A stretch of 64,000 nt of DNA, taken from positions 1 to 64,000 of the forward strand of contig NZ_SGXD01000006.1 in NCBI RefSeq assembly GCF_004216915.1, written 5' to 3'. The notes beneath the pieces are model-generated. The model was not told the origin of the DNA. It did no database searches and saw only the letters and a list, made by a program, of their open reading frames with translations. This document shows, piece after piece, positions 38,211 to 47,014 of the stretch. Each line of letters opens with the position of its first letter. Positions within the stretch are counted from its first letter, which is position 1. The position numbers and the translations under genes are program-made. Origin of the DNA: Motilibacter rhizosphaerae (GTDB taxonomy: Bacteria; Actinomycetota; Actinomycetes; Motilibacterales; Motilibacteraceae).

Positions 38211-38866
38211 CGGCGCTCCTCCCGTCGCGGGTCCAGGTGACCGGTAGCGACCAGCGAGTCCCGGATCTTCCGCCGCGCGTCGAAGACGGTCTTGTAGAGC
38301 GCGCCGCGGGTGGTGCCGAGCCGCCCGGCGAGCACGTCGACCGGGACGCCCTCGGTGACGAGCGCGTGGAAGGCGACGCGCTGGCGCTCGGTGAGCTCGC
38401 CCTCGACGGCCGCCTGCAGGGCCTCGGCCAGCTCCCGCGCCTCGGCGCTGGCCCCGGGGTCGATCCCGAGGCGGTCGGGCAGCCGGGACCAGTCGTCGTC
38501 GGCGAGCGCGACCTCCCGCTCTCGCCAGGCGTGGCGCGGCAGCTTGCTCGACACCTCGAGGACGACGAACGCGTACGCCCACGTGGTGAAGCGGCTCTCC
38601 CCGCGGAACTGCCCCCGCTTGCGGAGCACCGCGAGGCAGGCGTCGTCGGCGGCCTGGCAGGCGAGGTCGTCGAGCTCCGGACCGGTGATGCCCCAGCGGG
38701 GAGCGCGCCGGTTGACCTCGGCGCGCGCCGCCCGGAGGAGCAGCGCGTGCAGCCGGGCCACCGCCTGCTCGGGCTCGCCGTCCAGGGCCGCCAGCCACTC
38801 GCGGCTGTCGTCGGCGCGGGTGGCCTGCGCGGGCACGCGGCCCCCCGCGGTCACCTGGTCCGGCAC
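38207..38866 (-). CDS. ECF-type RNA polymerase sigma factor
   Basis: A 219-aa sigma factor. Region 2 shows ACQAADDACLAVLRKRGQF followed by RGESRFTTWAYAFVVLEVSS near 90-110 (the FRGESRFTTWAY motif is typical of ECF region 2.3-2.4). Region 4 is at about 155-205 (LTERQRVAFHALVTEGVPVD, then LAGRLGTTRGALYKTVFDAR). An N-terminal extension of about 40 residues is poorly conserved. The GTG start has TAGACT 6 nt upstream. It is translated with the ZAS-like protein; its target genes may include the adjacent beta-propeller and RTX genes. Confidence 0.87.
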   Translation of the reverse strand: MPDQVTAGGRVPAQATRADDSREWLAALDGEPEQAVARLHALLLRAARAEVNRRAPRWGITGPELDDLACQAADDACLAVLRKRGQFRGESRFTTWAYAFVVLEVSSKLPRHAWREREVALADDDWSRLPDRLGIDPGASAEARELAEALQAAVEGELTERQRVAFHALVTEGVPVDVLAGRLGTTRGALYKTVFDARRKIRDSLVATGHLDPRREERR

Positions 38867-38872
38867 GCCGCG

Positions 38873-38878
38873 AGTCTA
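38873..38878 (-). promoter_or_regulatory. -10 hexamer TAGACT, leaderless ECF sigma gene
   Basis: TAGACT on the minus strand ends 6 nt before the GTG at 38866. Confidence 0.5.
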
Positions 38879-38910
38879 CGGCGGGGCCGGCCGGGGAGCC
38901 GGCAGACGCG

Positions 38911-38945
38911 GGAGGGCCCCGACCAGGATCTGGTCGGGGCCCTCC
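38911..38945. terminator. 16-bp perfect hairpin after the RTX/FN3 gene
   Basis: GGAGGGCCCCGACCAG (38911-38926) pairs with CTGGTCGGGGCCCTCC (38930-38945), loop GAT. It lies 16 bp past the RTX/FN3 stop on the minus strand and shares the CGACCAG/CTGGTCG core with the hairpin at 36736. Confidence 0.8.
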
Positions 38946-38961
38946 GTCACTGCGTGGTGCG

Positions 38962-41937
38962 TCAGGACGTCGCGACGGCCGACTCGTTGCCCTGCGCGTC
39001 GACGGCCACCACGAAGTAGTGGCTCGCCGTGGCGTTGGTGTCGGTGTAGCCGACGCCGCCGTCGACGGGGGCGCTGGTGAGCAGCGTCGCCAGCGCGAAG
39101 TCGCCCGTCGTGCCGCCGTAGACCTTGTAGCTCGCGGCGGAGCCGCTGTTGGTCCAGGTCACCACGTTGTCCGCACCGCTCGGCGTGACGGTCACGCCCG
39201 AGGCGGGGTCGACCGCCGCCATGGACGTCTTCACGACCGAGGCAGCGGTGCTGTACCCGTGGGCGTTGTAGGCCAGCACGAAGTACGTCGCGCTCGTCCC
39301 TGCCCCGGAAGCGGAGTCCTCCACCGCGTACGTGCCTGCGGTCGTGGCGTCGACGAGCGCGTCGCCGGCGTCGAGCGTGCCGTCCGAGGAGCGGTACACC
39401 TTGTAGCCCTGGACTTGCTGGGCGGACTCGGAGGCGTCAGCCCAGCTCACGATGACGTGGCTGTCGCTGTCGACGTGCTGGCTCACCGCAGTCACCGCGT
39501 CGGGGGAGGTCCCGACCCAGGTGATCGGCGAGGTGGCCTCGACGTGGCCCGAGGCGTTGCCGAACTCGTCCAGCGCGACGACCCAGTAGTCGTACGCCGT
39601 GCCGTCCACCAGCGAGCTGCTGTCGTCGACGGAGGTCCCCGTGACGCCCGTGGCGACCGCGGTGGCGCTGCTGAACGGCTGGCCGCTCTCGGCGCGGTAG
39701 ACGGAGTACGAGCTCGCACCGGTCGACGCGCTCCACACGACGTGGACGCCGGCCTGCTGCGGCTGCGACAGCGTCACCGAGCTGGGGTCGCTCGGGGGAG
39801 TGCCGTCGTAGGTCACCGTCTGGATCTGGCTCCACGCCGAGGTGTTGCCGACGGCGTCGGTCGCCTTCACCCAGTAGTGGTAGGCGTGTCCGTCCTGGAA
39901 GCCGATGAGGAACGGGCCCAGGCCGTCGTTCCAGGACGTGCCGGTGATCCCCGTGACCGGACCGTTGAAGAAGTCGTTCGCGTTCGCGTCGGGGTCGGTG
40001 CCGGTGGTGCGGGACACGGTGTAGCTCACCGCGTCCGGCACGGCGGCCCAGCTCACCTCGACGTGGTGCGCGACCTGGGTCGCGGTGACGACCGGGACGG
40101 CGGGGGGCGTGGCGTCGTAGGTGAGGTGCGCGGGCGCGCTCAGCGCGGCCGCGTTGCCCGCCGCGTCGTACGCCTTGACCCAGTAGTAGTACGTCGTGCC
40201 GTCGACGCGCGGGTCGGTGTCCACCCAGACGTGGCCGGTGACACCGGTGCTCGGGATGACCTCGGAGCCCGAGCCGGAGCCCGTCGGGGAGGGGCTGTCG
40301 GACCGGATGACCGTGTAGGTCGCCGCGTCGCTGTCCGGCGTCCAGCTCAGCGTGACGGTGCCGGCGTGCTGCGCCACCTGCACGCCGCTGGCGACGGCGG
40401 GGGCGAGCCCGTCGAAGACGAGCGAGACGGGGGCCGTCGGGGCGCTCGTGTTGCCGAACTCGTCGTAGGCCTCGACGAAGTAGTAGTAGCGCACGCCGTC
40501 CTGAGCGGGCGTCGAGTCGACGACGTGGAACTCGTCGATGCCGTCCCGCGTCACGACCTCGGAGGTCGAGCCCGAGCCGTCCGGGTACGGCGTCTCGGAG
40601 CGGATCAGCTCGTAGCGGAAGACGTCATCGGGTGCCACGTCCCAGTCGAGGCGGACCTGCGCGCCCTGCTGCTGGACGGTCACGCCGGTGGGGACGGCCG
40701 GGGCGGCACCGTCGTACGTCACGTGGACCGGCGTGCCGAGGTCGGCGATGTTGCCGGCCGCGTCGACGCCGCGCACCCAGTAGTAGTACGTGACGCCGTT
40801 GGTCGCGGCGTTGGTGTCGGTCCACGTCCCGCCCTGGATGCCGGGGACGGTGATCGTCTCCGACCCTGAGCCCGAGCCGGTGGCCGACGGGCTGTCCGAG
40901 CGGATGACGGTGTACGACACGGCATCGGAGTCCGGCGTCCAGGTGAGGTGGACGTGCTGGCCGACCTGCGCGCCGTACAGGCCGTCGACGACAGCGGGCG
41001 GGGTGGTGTCGACCGGGGCCGGGGTGGAGCTGACGACCGGGGTGGAGCTGACGACCGGGGTGGAGCTGACCGGCGTGGAGCTGACCGGCGTGGAGCTGAC
41101 CACGGGCGTGGAGCTGACGACCGGCGTCGAGCTCACCGGCGGCACCGGGGTCGGGGTGGGGGTGACGACCGGCGTGCTCGGCTTCGGCGTCGGCTTGGGC
41201 GCCGGCACCGTCGGGTCCGTGACGGGCACGGTCGTGATGGTCGGGTGGCCGCTCACGGTGTCGCCGGAGCCCTTGGTCACGGTGTCGGTCTTGTCGGCGC
41301 CGACCTTGTCCTTGCCCGCGCCGCCGTCGATGCGGTCCTTGCCGGGGCCGCCGACGATCGTGTCGTTGCCGGCGCCGCCGAGGATCGTGTCGTTGCCGGC
41401 GCCGCCGTCGACCTTGTCGTTGCCGGCACCGCCGGAGACCTTGTCGTTGCCCGCGCCGCCCGCGATGGAGTCGTTGCCGGCGCCGCCCGAGAGGACGTCG
41501 TTGCCGGCACCACCGGAGAGCGTGTCGTTGCCCGCGCCACCGTCGAGGGTGTCGGCACCGGCGCCGCCGTCGAGGACGTCGTTGCCGCCGAGGCCGTAGA
41601 GCTTGTCGTTGCCGGCGTCGCCGTGCAGCGTGTCGGCCTTGGCCCCGCCGTAGACGGTGTCGTCGCCCGCCCCGCCGAACGCGGTGCCGTTGACGCAGAT
41701 GAGGTCGTTGCCGCCCAGGCCGTAGACCACCGAACCGGCGCCGGACGCGACGATGACGTCGCGTCCGTTGGTGCCGCGCACGACGGCGCCGGGCTTGCTG
41801 CTCGCGATGGTGGCCACGATGCCGTTGCACTTGGCGACGCTCGGCGCGGCGTACGCGGCGGTGGGGAGAGCCACCGCCAGCGCCGTCGCCGAGAGGGCGC
41901 CGAGGCCCAGCAGGCGCGTGCTGACCTTCTGCTGCAT
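38962..41937 (-). CDS. secreted RTX calcium-binding protein with FnIII repeats
   Basis: A 991-aa exoprotein. Signal peptide at 1-31 (LPTAAYAAP). Residues about 55-212 form a parallel beta-roll of some 16 nonapeptide RTX repeats (GGAGNDxLx and variants), which bind Ca2+ in known members. Cys37 and Cys81 flank the first repeats and may pair. A Pro/Ser/Thr linker (232-310) is built from repeated VSSTPV units. From 312 to the end run about seven fibronectin-III domains (repeated [18 protein letters not shown] and [13 protein letters not shown]-type strands). AAAGGA precedes the ATG. No sortase signal or C-terminal anchor is seen, so it is probably released or non-covalently bound; an adhesin or matrix role is inferred. 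Confidence 0.88.
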   Translation of the reverse strand: MQQKVSTRLLGLGALSATALAVALPTAAYAAPSVAKCNGIVATIASSKPGAVVRGTNGRDVIVASGAGSVVYGLGGNDLICVNGTAFGGAGDDTVYGGAKADTLHGDAGNDKLYGLGGNDVLDGGAGADTLDGGAGNDTLSGGAGNDVLSGGAGNDSIAGGAGNDKVSGGAGNDKVDGGAGNDTILGGAGNDTIVGGPGKDRIDGGAGKDKVGADKTDTVTKGSGDTVSGHPTITTVPVTDPTVPAPKPTPKPSTPVVTPTPTPVPPVSSTPVVSSTPVVSSTPVSSTPVSSTPVVSSTPVVSSTPAPVDTTPPAVVDGLYGAQVGQHVHLTWTPDSDAVSYTVIRSDSPSATGSGSGSETITVPGIQGGTWTDTNAATNGVTYYYWVRGVDAAGNIADLGTPVHVTYDGAAPAVPTGVTVQQQGAQVRLDWDVAPDDVFRYELIRSETPYPDGSGSTSEVVTRDGIDEFHVVDSTPAQDGVRYYYFVEAYDEFGNTSAPTAPVSLVFDGLAPAVASGVQVAQHAGTVTLSWTPDSDAATYTVIRSDSPSPTGSGSGSEVIPSTGVTGHVWVDTDPRVDGTTYYYWVKAYDAAGNAAALSAPAHLTYDATPPAVPVVTATQVAHHVEVSWAAVPDAVSYTVSRTTGTDPDANANDFFNGPVTGITGTSWNDGLGPFLIGFQDGHAYHYWVKATDAVGNTSAWSQIQTVTYDGTPPSDPSSVTLSQPQQAGVHVVWSASTGASSYSVYRAESGQPFSSATAVATGVTGTSVDDSSSLVDGTAYDYWVVALDEFGNASGHVEATSPITWVGTSPDAVTAVSQHVDSDSHVIVSWADASESAQQVQGYKVYRSSDGTLDAGDALVDATTAGTYAVEDSASGAGTSATYFVLAYNAHGYSTAASVVKTSMAAVDPASGVTVTPSGADNVVTWTNSGSAASYKVYGGTTGDFALATLLTSAPVDGGVGYTDTNATASHYFVVAVDAQGNESAVATS

Positions 41938-42028
41938 GAGGGGGAGGTCCTTTCGAGGGTGGGCGGTCCGCAGGCCGCCGGAGGCGCGGACCGAGGGCCC
42001 GTGACGTCATCCGTCCGGGCGCTTGCGC

Positions 42029-43897
42029 CTACTGCATCGACGCGTCGGCGAGTTGCCTGAGGCTTTGACGCGCATCCGGTAGGAGGACGGGGACCGCCGT
42101 CAGGGGGATGCGCCCGGACGCGGGGACGGGCGAGACGCTGCCTTCGAGGCCGAGGACCCCCGCCGTGCCGCCGGGGACGGCGTACGTGGTGCCAGGACCC
42201 GTCGTCCAGACGACCTGCGCCGTGCCGCCGGCGTCGGGGCGCAGCGTGCAGGTCCACACCGCTCCGGCGGCGGAGCACCCGTCGAGGGTGGAGTGCGTCA
42301 TCCACGCGCCCACGCGCCGCCAGGCGCCCAGGGCGCCGGAGGGCGCACCGTCGGGCTGCAGGAGGTTGATCCCCACGTTGCCGAGCCAGGACCACGTGTA
42401 CCAGTACGTCCGCTCGATGCCCGCCGCGCGCGAGAGCAGCAGCAGCCGGGCGACGTACGCGCCGTCGAGCGGGGCCGGGACCGGGGTCGCCAGGCTGGTG
42501 CCACCGACGACCCCGAGGTTGACCTCGGTGTTCCACACGGGGGCCGTGATGCCGCGCCCCGCGAGCGCGGCCTCCACGGTCTGCAGCTGGGCGACGGCCT
42601 GCTCCGGCCCTTGGCCCGCGGGCGGGTACAGGTGCAGGGCGACGACGTCGAGGGTCCGGGCGGGCAGCGCGTCGAGGTAGCGGTAGAGCCAGCCGAGCTG
42701 CCCCTGCGTGCGGGTCGCGAACCCGGGGCCGATGAGCAGGGCTCCCGGGTCGGCTGCGCGCAGCGCCGTCCGGGCGAGCACCGTCAGCGACGCCAGCTGC
42801 TGCTCGGTGCCGTGGTAGTAGTCGCTGACGTAGTTCGGCTCGTTCCACACCTCGTAGCCGCGGATCCGCCCGCGGTAGCGCGTGGCCACCGCCGAGACGT
42901 ACGCGCTCCAGGTCCGCGGGTCGAGCGGCGGCATGCTGGCGCCGGGGTGGAGCATGCCCGGCACGCGGGTGTCCGAGGAGGCCCAGGCGGGTGTCTGGCC
43001 CAGCACGAGGACGGGCTCGAGGCGGCGGGACTCGGCGTCGAGGACGGCGGCGTCCAGCCGCGTCCAGTCCCACCGGCCGGGCGCCGGCTGCAGGTCCGAC
43101 CAGGTCGTGCCGGCGTCCCAGAGCCGCACGGTGCCGAACGCGTCCTCGCCGCCCGCGGGCGAGCCGTGGATGCCGAAGGCCCAGGGCGTCGTACGCCCGG
43201 GGGCCTGCGCCGCCGGCCCTGCCGCCCGCGCCGTCGAGGGGCGTGGCGGAGCGGTGGCCGCGCCGAGGACCGGCGCGCTGCCCGCCGCGCCGACGGCGGT
43301 GCCCGAGGATCCCGGGAGCACGGTGGGGACCGCGCCGGGTGCGCCGGTCCCGGTCGACGGGGCCGGGCAGTCGGCGGGGGCGGTGGAGCGCGGACGGGGC
43401 TCCGGAACCGGTGCCGGGCGCACCGCCACCGGGCGCCCGCCCGGTGGCGTCCGCCCGGGCGGTGCCGTCTTCGGCGCCGTCTTCGGCGCCGCCGTCGGCC
43501 TCGAGGAGGTCGTGGGCGCCTTCTGCTTCGTCGGGGCCTTGACGACCTTGGTGGCCGGCACCCGCTTCGTCGGGGCCTTCTTCGTCGGGGCCTTCTTCGT
43601 CAGGGCCTTCTTCTTCGGCGCCCGCTTCGTCGGCGCCTTCTTCTTCGGCGCCCGCTTCGTCGGCGCCTTCTTCTTCGGCGCCTTCTTCACCGGCTTCTTC
43701 TTCGGGGCCTTCTTCTCGGGTGTCCCCACGACCTTCGCCGCCGCCCCCGCGCTCTGCGCGGGCAGCGCGCAGGCGGCGGCCGCGGCGCGCGCCGGCGCCG
43801 ACCCGGGCCCCGCCAGCCCGGGGGCGAGCGCGACGAGGACCGCGACGAGCACGGCGCGGGGCGCGCGCCGCGGGCTCGCGGAGGGCACGGGGGTCAT
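42029..43897 (-). CDS. secreted glycosidase (clan GH-A, GH39-like) with Lys-rich repeat
   Basis: A 622-aa exoprotein. The signal peptide (about 1-37) precedes a 65-residue lysine-rich repeat at about 58-122 built from KKAPTKR-type units (KKAPKKKAPTKRAPKKKAPT as example), then a Pro/Ala linker. The (beta/alpha)8 catalytic domain covers about 215-560: YEVWNEPNYVSDYY with acid/base candidate Glu353 and PVWNTEVNLG with nucleophile candidate Glu458. A C-terminal beta domain ends in ADASMQ. The fold resembles GH39/GH5 enzymes; substrate is unknown. The basic tract could bind wall polymers or DNA. An ATG at 43960 is an alternative start. It is divergent from a glutamine amidotransferase gene. Confidence 0.8.
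   Translation of the reverse strand: MTPVPSASPRRAPRAVLVAVLVALAPGLAGPGSAPARAAAAACALPAQSAGAAAKVVGTPEKKAPKKKPVKKAPKKKAPTKRAPKKKAPTKRAPKKKALTKKAPTKKAPTKRVPATKVVKAPTKQKAPTTSSRPTAAPKTAPKTAPPGRTPPGGRPVAVRPAPVPEPRPRSTAPADCPAPSTGTGAPGAVPTVLPGSSGTAVGAAGSAPVLGAATAPPRPSTARAAGPAAQAPGRTTPWAFGIHGSPAGGEDAFGTVRLWDAGTTWSDLQPAPGRWDWTRLDAAVLDAESRRLEPVLVLGQTPAWASSDTRVPGMLHPGASMPPLDPRTWSAYVSAVATRYRGRIRGYEVWNEPNYVSDYYHGTEQQLASLTVLARTALRAADPGALLIGPGFATRTQGQLGWLYRYLDALPARTLDVVALHLYPPAGQGPEQAVAQLQTVEAALAGRGITAPVWNTEVNLGVVGGTSLATPVPAPLDGAYVARLLLLSRAAGIERTYWYTWSWLGNVGINLLQPDGAPSGALGAWRRVGAWMTHSTLDGCSAAGAVWTCTLRPDAGGTAQVVWTTGPGTTYAVPGGTAGVLGLEGSVSPVPASGRIPLTAVPVLLPDARQSLRQLADASMQ
43535..43715. repeat. tandem repeat encoding KKAPxKR units
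   Basis: On the plus strand, units such as CTTCTTCGGCGCCCGCTTCG recur about every 21-36 bp in this stretch. They encode the lysine-rich region of the glycosidase on the minus strand. Such arrays change length by slippage. Confidence 0.75.
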
Positions 43898-44046
43898 GGG
43901 GCGCGGGGCCTTCCTGCCAGCGGACTCGTCCTGGTCGTCATCGGCACCAGGCCCGCGCATCTGACCCGCCAGCCGCTGGCGCGCGTCCGCCGCCCTCACC
44001 GGCTCGGTGCTCCAGTCGCGGCTCGGCGCTGCCGAGGACCAGGGGC

Positions 44047-44730
44047 ATGACGACGAGCGGCACGGTCCTGGTGGTGCAGCACGGAGCGCGGGACCTGCTC
44101 GGCCACGCCGGGCGGGCCCTCCGCGCCGAGGGCCTGACGGCCGACGTGCGCAACGTCGCGCGCGGCGACGCCCTCCCGACCTCGCTGGCGGGGCACGACG
44201 GCGTCCTGGTCTGCGGCGGTGCGCAGGACGCCTTCCGCGACGCCGGCTTCCCCACCCGCCAGCAGGAGCTGGCCCTGGTGCGGGCGGCGCTGCGCGACGG
44301 CGTCCCCCTGCTCGGCATCTGCCTCGGGGCGCAGCTGCTCGCGCAGGCGGCGGGCGCCGAGGGCTACCGCGGCGAGCGGCGGGAGACCGGCTGGTGCACG
44401 GTGCGCCCCACCCCCGCGGCCGCCCTCGACCCGCTCTGGTCCGGCCTGCCGGGCGAGCTGCGCGTGATGCAGAACCACGGCAACCACTTCCCGCTCCCCC
44501 CGGGCGCCGTGCTGCTCGTGCGCGGCGAGGCGGACTACCGCTTCCAGGCCTTCCGGGTCGGCGCCCGCGCGTGGGGCATGCAGTTCCACCTCGAGGCCGA
44601 CGAGACCATGGACTACCCGGCCGGCATGGCCGAGGGGGAGGCCTTCCTCGACGCCCGCCCCTGGGCCGAGCTCGTCTTCCGCCGCTTCGCCCGCGTGGCC
44701 GCGGCCGGGCGCGGGCTGCTCGCCGCCTAG
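44047..44730 (+). CDS. class I glutamine amidotransferase-like protein
   Basis: A 227-aa cytosolic protein of the class I glutamine amidotransferase superfamily. The nucleophile elbow is LLGICLGAQLLAQA with Cys92, and the His-x-Glu of the triad is in WGMQFHLEADET near 177-188. VMQNHGNHFPLP lies before it. Such stand-alone domains hydrolyse glutamine to supply ammonia or act on gamma-glutamyl compounds; no synthase partner is next to it. ATG 44047 is preceded by GAGGA at about 12 nt. Its stop overlaps that of the convergent diguanylate cyclase by 4 bp. Confidence 0.88.
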   Translation: MTTSGTVLVVQHGARDLLGHAGRALRAEGLTADVRNVARGDALPTSLAGHDGVLVCGGAQDAFRDAGFPTRQQELALVRAALRDGVPLLGICLGAQLLAQAAGAEGYRGERRETGWCTVRPTPAAALDPLWSGLPGELRVMQNHGNHFPLPPGAVLLVRGEADYRFQAFRVGARAWGMQFHLEADETMDYPAGMAEGEAFLDARPWAELVFRRFARVAAAGRGLLAA

Positions 44731-46040
44731 CGGCCCTCGGCCGCCTGCTCCCCGCCCAGCTGGCTGTCGTCGCCGGCGCCGCCGTGCACGCGGAAGCGCC
44801 CACGCCCGGCGCGCTTCGCGGCGTACATCGCGGTGTCGGCCTGGGCCAGCAGGTCCGCGGCCGGTACGCCCGGCTCGCGCAGCGCGACGCCCACTGAGGC
44901 GCCCACCGAGGCCGTGCCCGCGCGCAGCGCGACCGGCGAGGACACCGCGCGGATGATGCGCTCGGCCAGGGCGGCGACGACCTCGGGGCCGGCGGGGTCC
45001 CGGACGAGCACCGCGAACTCGTCGCCGCCGAGCCGGGCCGCCACGTCCGTCCCGCGCACGGCCGAGCGCAGCCGGTCGGCCACGACGACGAGCAGCTCGT
45101 CCCCGGCCGCGTGCCCCAGCAGGTCGTTGACCTCCTTGAAGCGGTCGAGGTCGACGAAGAGCAGCGCGAGGTCGCCGCCCTCCTCGAGCAGCGCGCGGTC
45201 CAGCGTCTCGAGGAAGTGGGCGCGCCCGGGCAGCCCGGTGATCGAGTCGTGCAGGGCGTCCTCGACCGCCCGCGCGGTCCGCGCGCCGGTGAGCGCGAGG
45301 CCGACCTGCTCGGCGAACGCGCGGAGGTCGGCCTCCTCGAGCGCGGAGAAGCCCCGGCCCGTACGCGTCGCGACCAGCGCGCCGACGAACGCCCCGAGAT
45401 CCGAGACCGGGGCGGCGACCCGTTCCGCGCCCGGTGCGTCGGGGTCGCTGTCCCCGGCCGAGGCGGTCCCGCGCTCCTCGGGCGTGCCGTGCAGGCGCAG
45501 GTGGACCGAGGTCCGCGAGCCCTCCCGGTCGTCCGCCGAGAGGCACGCGTGCGCGCCGGAGACCACCCGCTGCAGCACCTCCGCGTGCGGGGAGCGGTGC
45601 GCGAGCGCGCGCTGCACGTCGTGCAGGTGCGCGGCCAGGCGCTGCCGTCCGCGCGCGGCCTCGACGGCCCGCGCGGTGCGCAGGGCGAGGCCGAGGACGC
45701 CGGCGAGGACGGCGAGCAGCTCCTCGCCGTCGCCGTCCAGGGGCCCGCACCCCGCCACCAGCAGCCGGTCGTCGCCCGCACCTGCCGCAGCGACGGCGCC
45801 GCCGGCCGCGACGAGGGCGCGCGCCCCCTCCCGGTCCTCGACCCCGAGCCAGGCCACGGGGTCGCCCCCGTGCAGCACGCAGCCGCGCGTACCGCCGAGC
45901 GCGCGGACCGCGTGCTCGAGGCCCGTGCGCGCGACCTCCTCCTCGTCCCCGCACCCGCCGAGCGCCGCGAGCAGCGCGACGAGCCCGCCCTCGGCGGGCC
46001 CAGGGGGACCGGCGCTCCCGCCGTCCCGACCTGCGACCAC
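44727..46040 (-). CDS. GAF-GGDEF diguanylate cyclase
   Basis: A 437-aa soluble protein predicted to make cyclic di-GMP. Two GAF-like sensory regions occupy about 20-135 and 140-265. The GGDEF domain covers about 275-425: DSITGLPGRAHFLETLDRAL, LLFVDLDRFKEVNDLLGHAA, and the catalytic RLGGDEFAVLVRD. An RxxD inhibitory site may be at RSAVRGTDVAA. No EAL domain and no membrane segment. GTG 46040 is chosen because GGAGGA lies 4 nt upstream; an in-frame ATG at 46157, also with AAGGAG ahead, would add 39 low-complexity residues. The signal is unknown. Confidence 0.85.
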   Translation of the reverse strand: MVAGRDGGSAGPPGPAEGGLVALLAALGGCGDEEEVARTGLEHAVRALGGTRGCVLHGGDPVAWLGVEDREGARALVAAGGAVAAAGAGDDRLLVAGCGPLDGDGEELLAVLAGVLGLALRTARAVEAARGRQRLAAHLHDVQRALAHRSPHAEVLQRVVSGAHACLSADDREGSRTSVHLRLHGTPEERGTASAGDSDPDAPGAERVAAPVSDLGAFVGALVATRTGRGFSALEEADLRAFAEQVGLALTGARTARAVEDALHDSITGLPGRAHFLETLDRALLEEGGDLALLFVDLDRFKEVNDLLGHAAGDELLVVVADRLRSAVRGTDVAARLGGDEFAVLVRDPAGPEVVAALAERIIRAVSSPVALRAGTASVGASVGVALREPGVPAADLLAQADTAMYAAKRAGRGRFRVHGGAGDDSQLGGEQAAEGR

Positions 46041-46256
46041 GTGGTCCTCCTCCGTCGTCCCTCCCTCCTCTCGGCCCCCTGGACCGGCCGGGCGCAGGTG
46101 CGGACCGGTGAGGACGTTGGGCCCGGGACCACAGCGGGACCGGTCCTGCCCGGACATCTCGAGGTTGCTCCTTGCGGGTGCCAGGACTCCGGTCACGGGC
46201 TGGAGCGCCGAACAGGAAGGGGACAGCAGCGCACCACTCGCCGAAGGAGGGGTCCG

Positions 46257-46649
46257 GTGACCCTGACCACCACGCGCCCGCGCACGGCGTCCGTCCTCGG
46301 GCGCACCACCGTGACCGACGTCGACGGCACCCGCTCGACCGGCACCTTCGAGCTCGACGCCTCCGCCGGCAGCGCGCCGCTGCCCTCCTGGACCGCCGCG
46401 ACCGCCGTCGCCGGCGAGGCGCGTGCGACGGTGACCGTCACCGCCGTCCTCCGCGGCGACGACGGGGCGCTCGACGTCCACGTCGAGGCGCTCGTCGAGC
46501 GCTACACCGCCGGCCGGGCCTCCCAGTCGGGCGCCGTCGCACGGTGGTTCAGCGTGGCCGTGGGGGACAGCGCCTCCCCGGTGCTCGAGACCACGTGGCA
46601 CGGGCGCACGCTGCGCGTCGAGCTCGCGTTCGCCAACGGCGAGCGCTGA
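46257..46649 (+). CDS. hypothetical protein, 130 aa
   Basis: No family recognised. The sequence alternates polar and hydrophobic residues (TTVTDVDGTRSTGTFELDAS; ARATVTVTAVLRGDDGALDV) and is probably all-beta, with VARWFSVAVGDSASPVLETT near 95-114. No signal peptide, Cys or membrane segment, so it is cytosolic. GTG 46257 is set by GAAGGAGG 6 nt upstream. It is divergent from the diguanylate cyclase and 29 bp ahead of the DksA-like gene, with which it may be cotranscribed. Confidence 0.7.
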   Translation: MTLTTTRPRTASVLGRTTVTDVDGTRSTGTFELDASAGSAPLPSWTAATAVAGEARATVTVTAVLRGDDGALDVHVEALVERYTAGRASQSGAVARWFSVAVGDSASPVLETTWHGRTLRVELAFANGER

Positions 46650-46678
46650 GCACCGGCCCGTACGGGTAGACCTCCTGC

Positions 46679-47014
46679 GTGGAGGAGCGCGACCGCCTGC
46701 TGGCCGAGCGCGCGGCGACCGAGCTGCGCGTCGCCGCGCTGGAGCGCGAGTTCGCGGGCATCGCCGCCGCGGCGGAGGGCAGCAACGGCGACGACGAGCA
46801 CGACCCGGAGGGCGCGACCGTCGGGTTCGAGCGCGCCCAGGTGAGCGCGCTGCTCGAGCGCTCGCGCGCGCGGGTCGCCGAGGTCGACGCGGCGCTGGCG
46901 CGTCTGGGCTCCGCGGCGTACGGCGTGTGCGCGTCGTGCGGGCGCCCGATCCCGCCCGAGCGGCTGGAGGCGCGCCCGACGGCGACGCGCTGCGTGCCGT
47001 GCGGGGGCGGCTAG
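46679..47014 (+). CDS. DksA/TraR-type zinc-finger protein
   Basis: A 111-aa protein with an N-terminal coiled-coil pair (about 1-76; ERDRLLAERAATELRVAALE and LLERSRARVAEVDAALARLG) and a C-terminal C4 zinc finger at CASCGRPIPPERLEARPTAT followed by RCVPC. Such proteins insert into the RNA polymerase secondary channel (DksA with ppGpp). The coiled-coil tip that carries catalytic Asp residues in DksA is here an acidic loop NGDDEHDPEG. A role in stringent or stress control is inferred. The stop overlaps the convergent gene by 4 bp. Confidence 0.88.
   Translation: MEERDRLLAERAATELRVAALEREFAGIAAAAEGSNGDDEHDPEGATVGFERAQVSALLERSRARVAEVDAALARLGSAAYGVCASCGRPIPPERLEARPTATRCVPCGGG

Noticed and set aside
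42029-46132. one 1367-residue minus-strand protein
   Set aside because: The frame is open across the glycosidase, the amidotransferase region and the diguanylate cyclase only because stop codons are rare at this GC content. The part beyond 43897 is antisense or out of frame with clear GATase and GGDEF domains.
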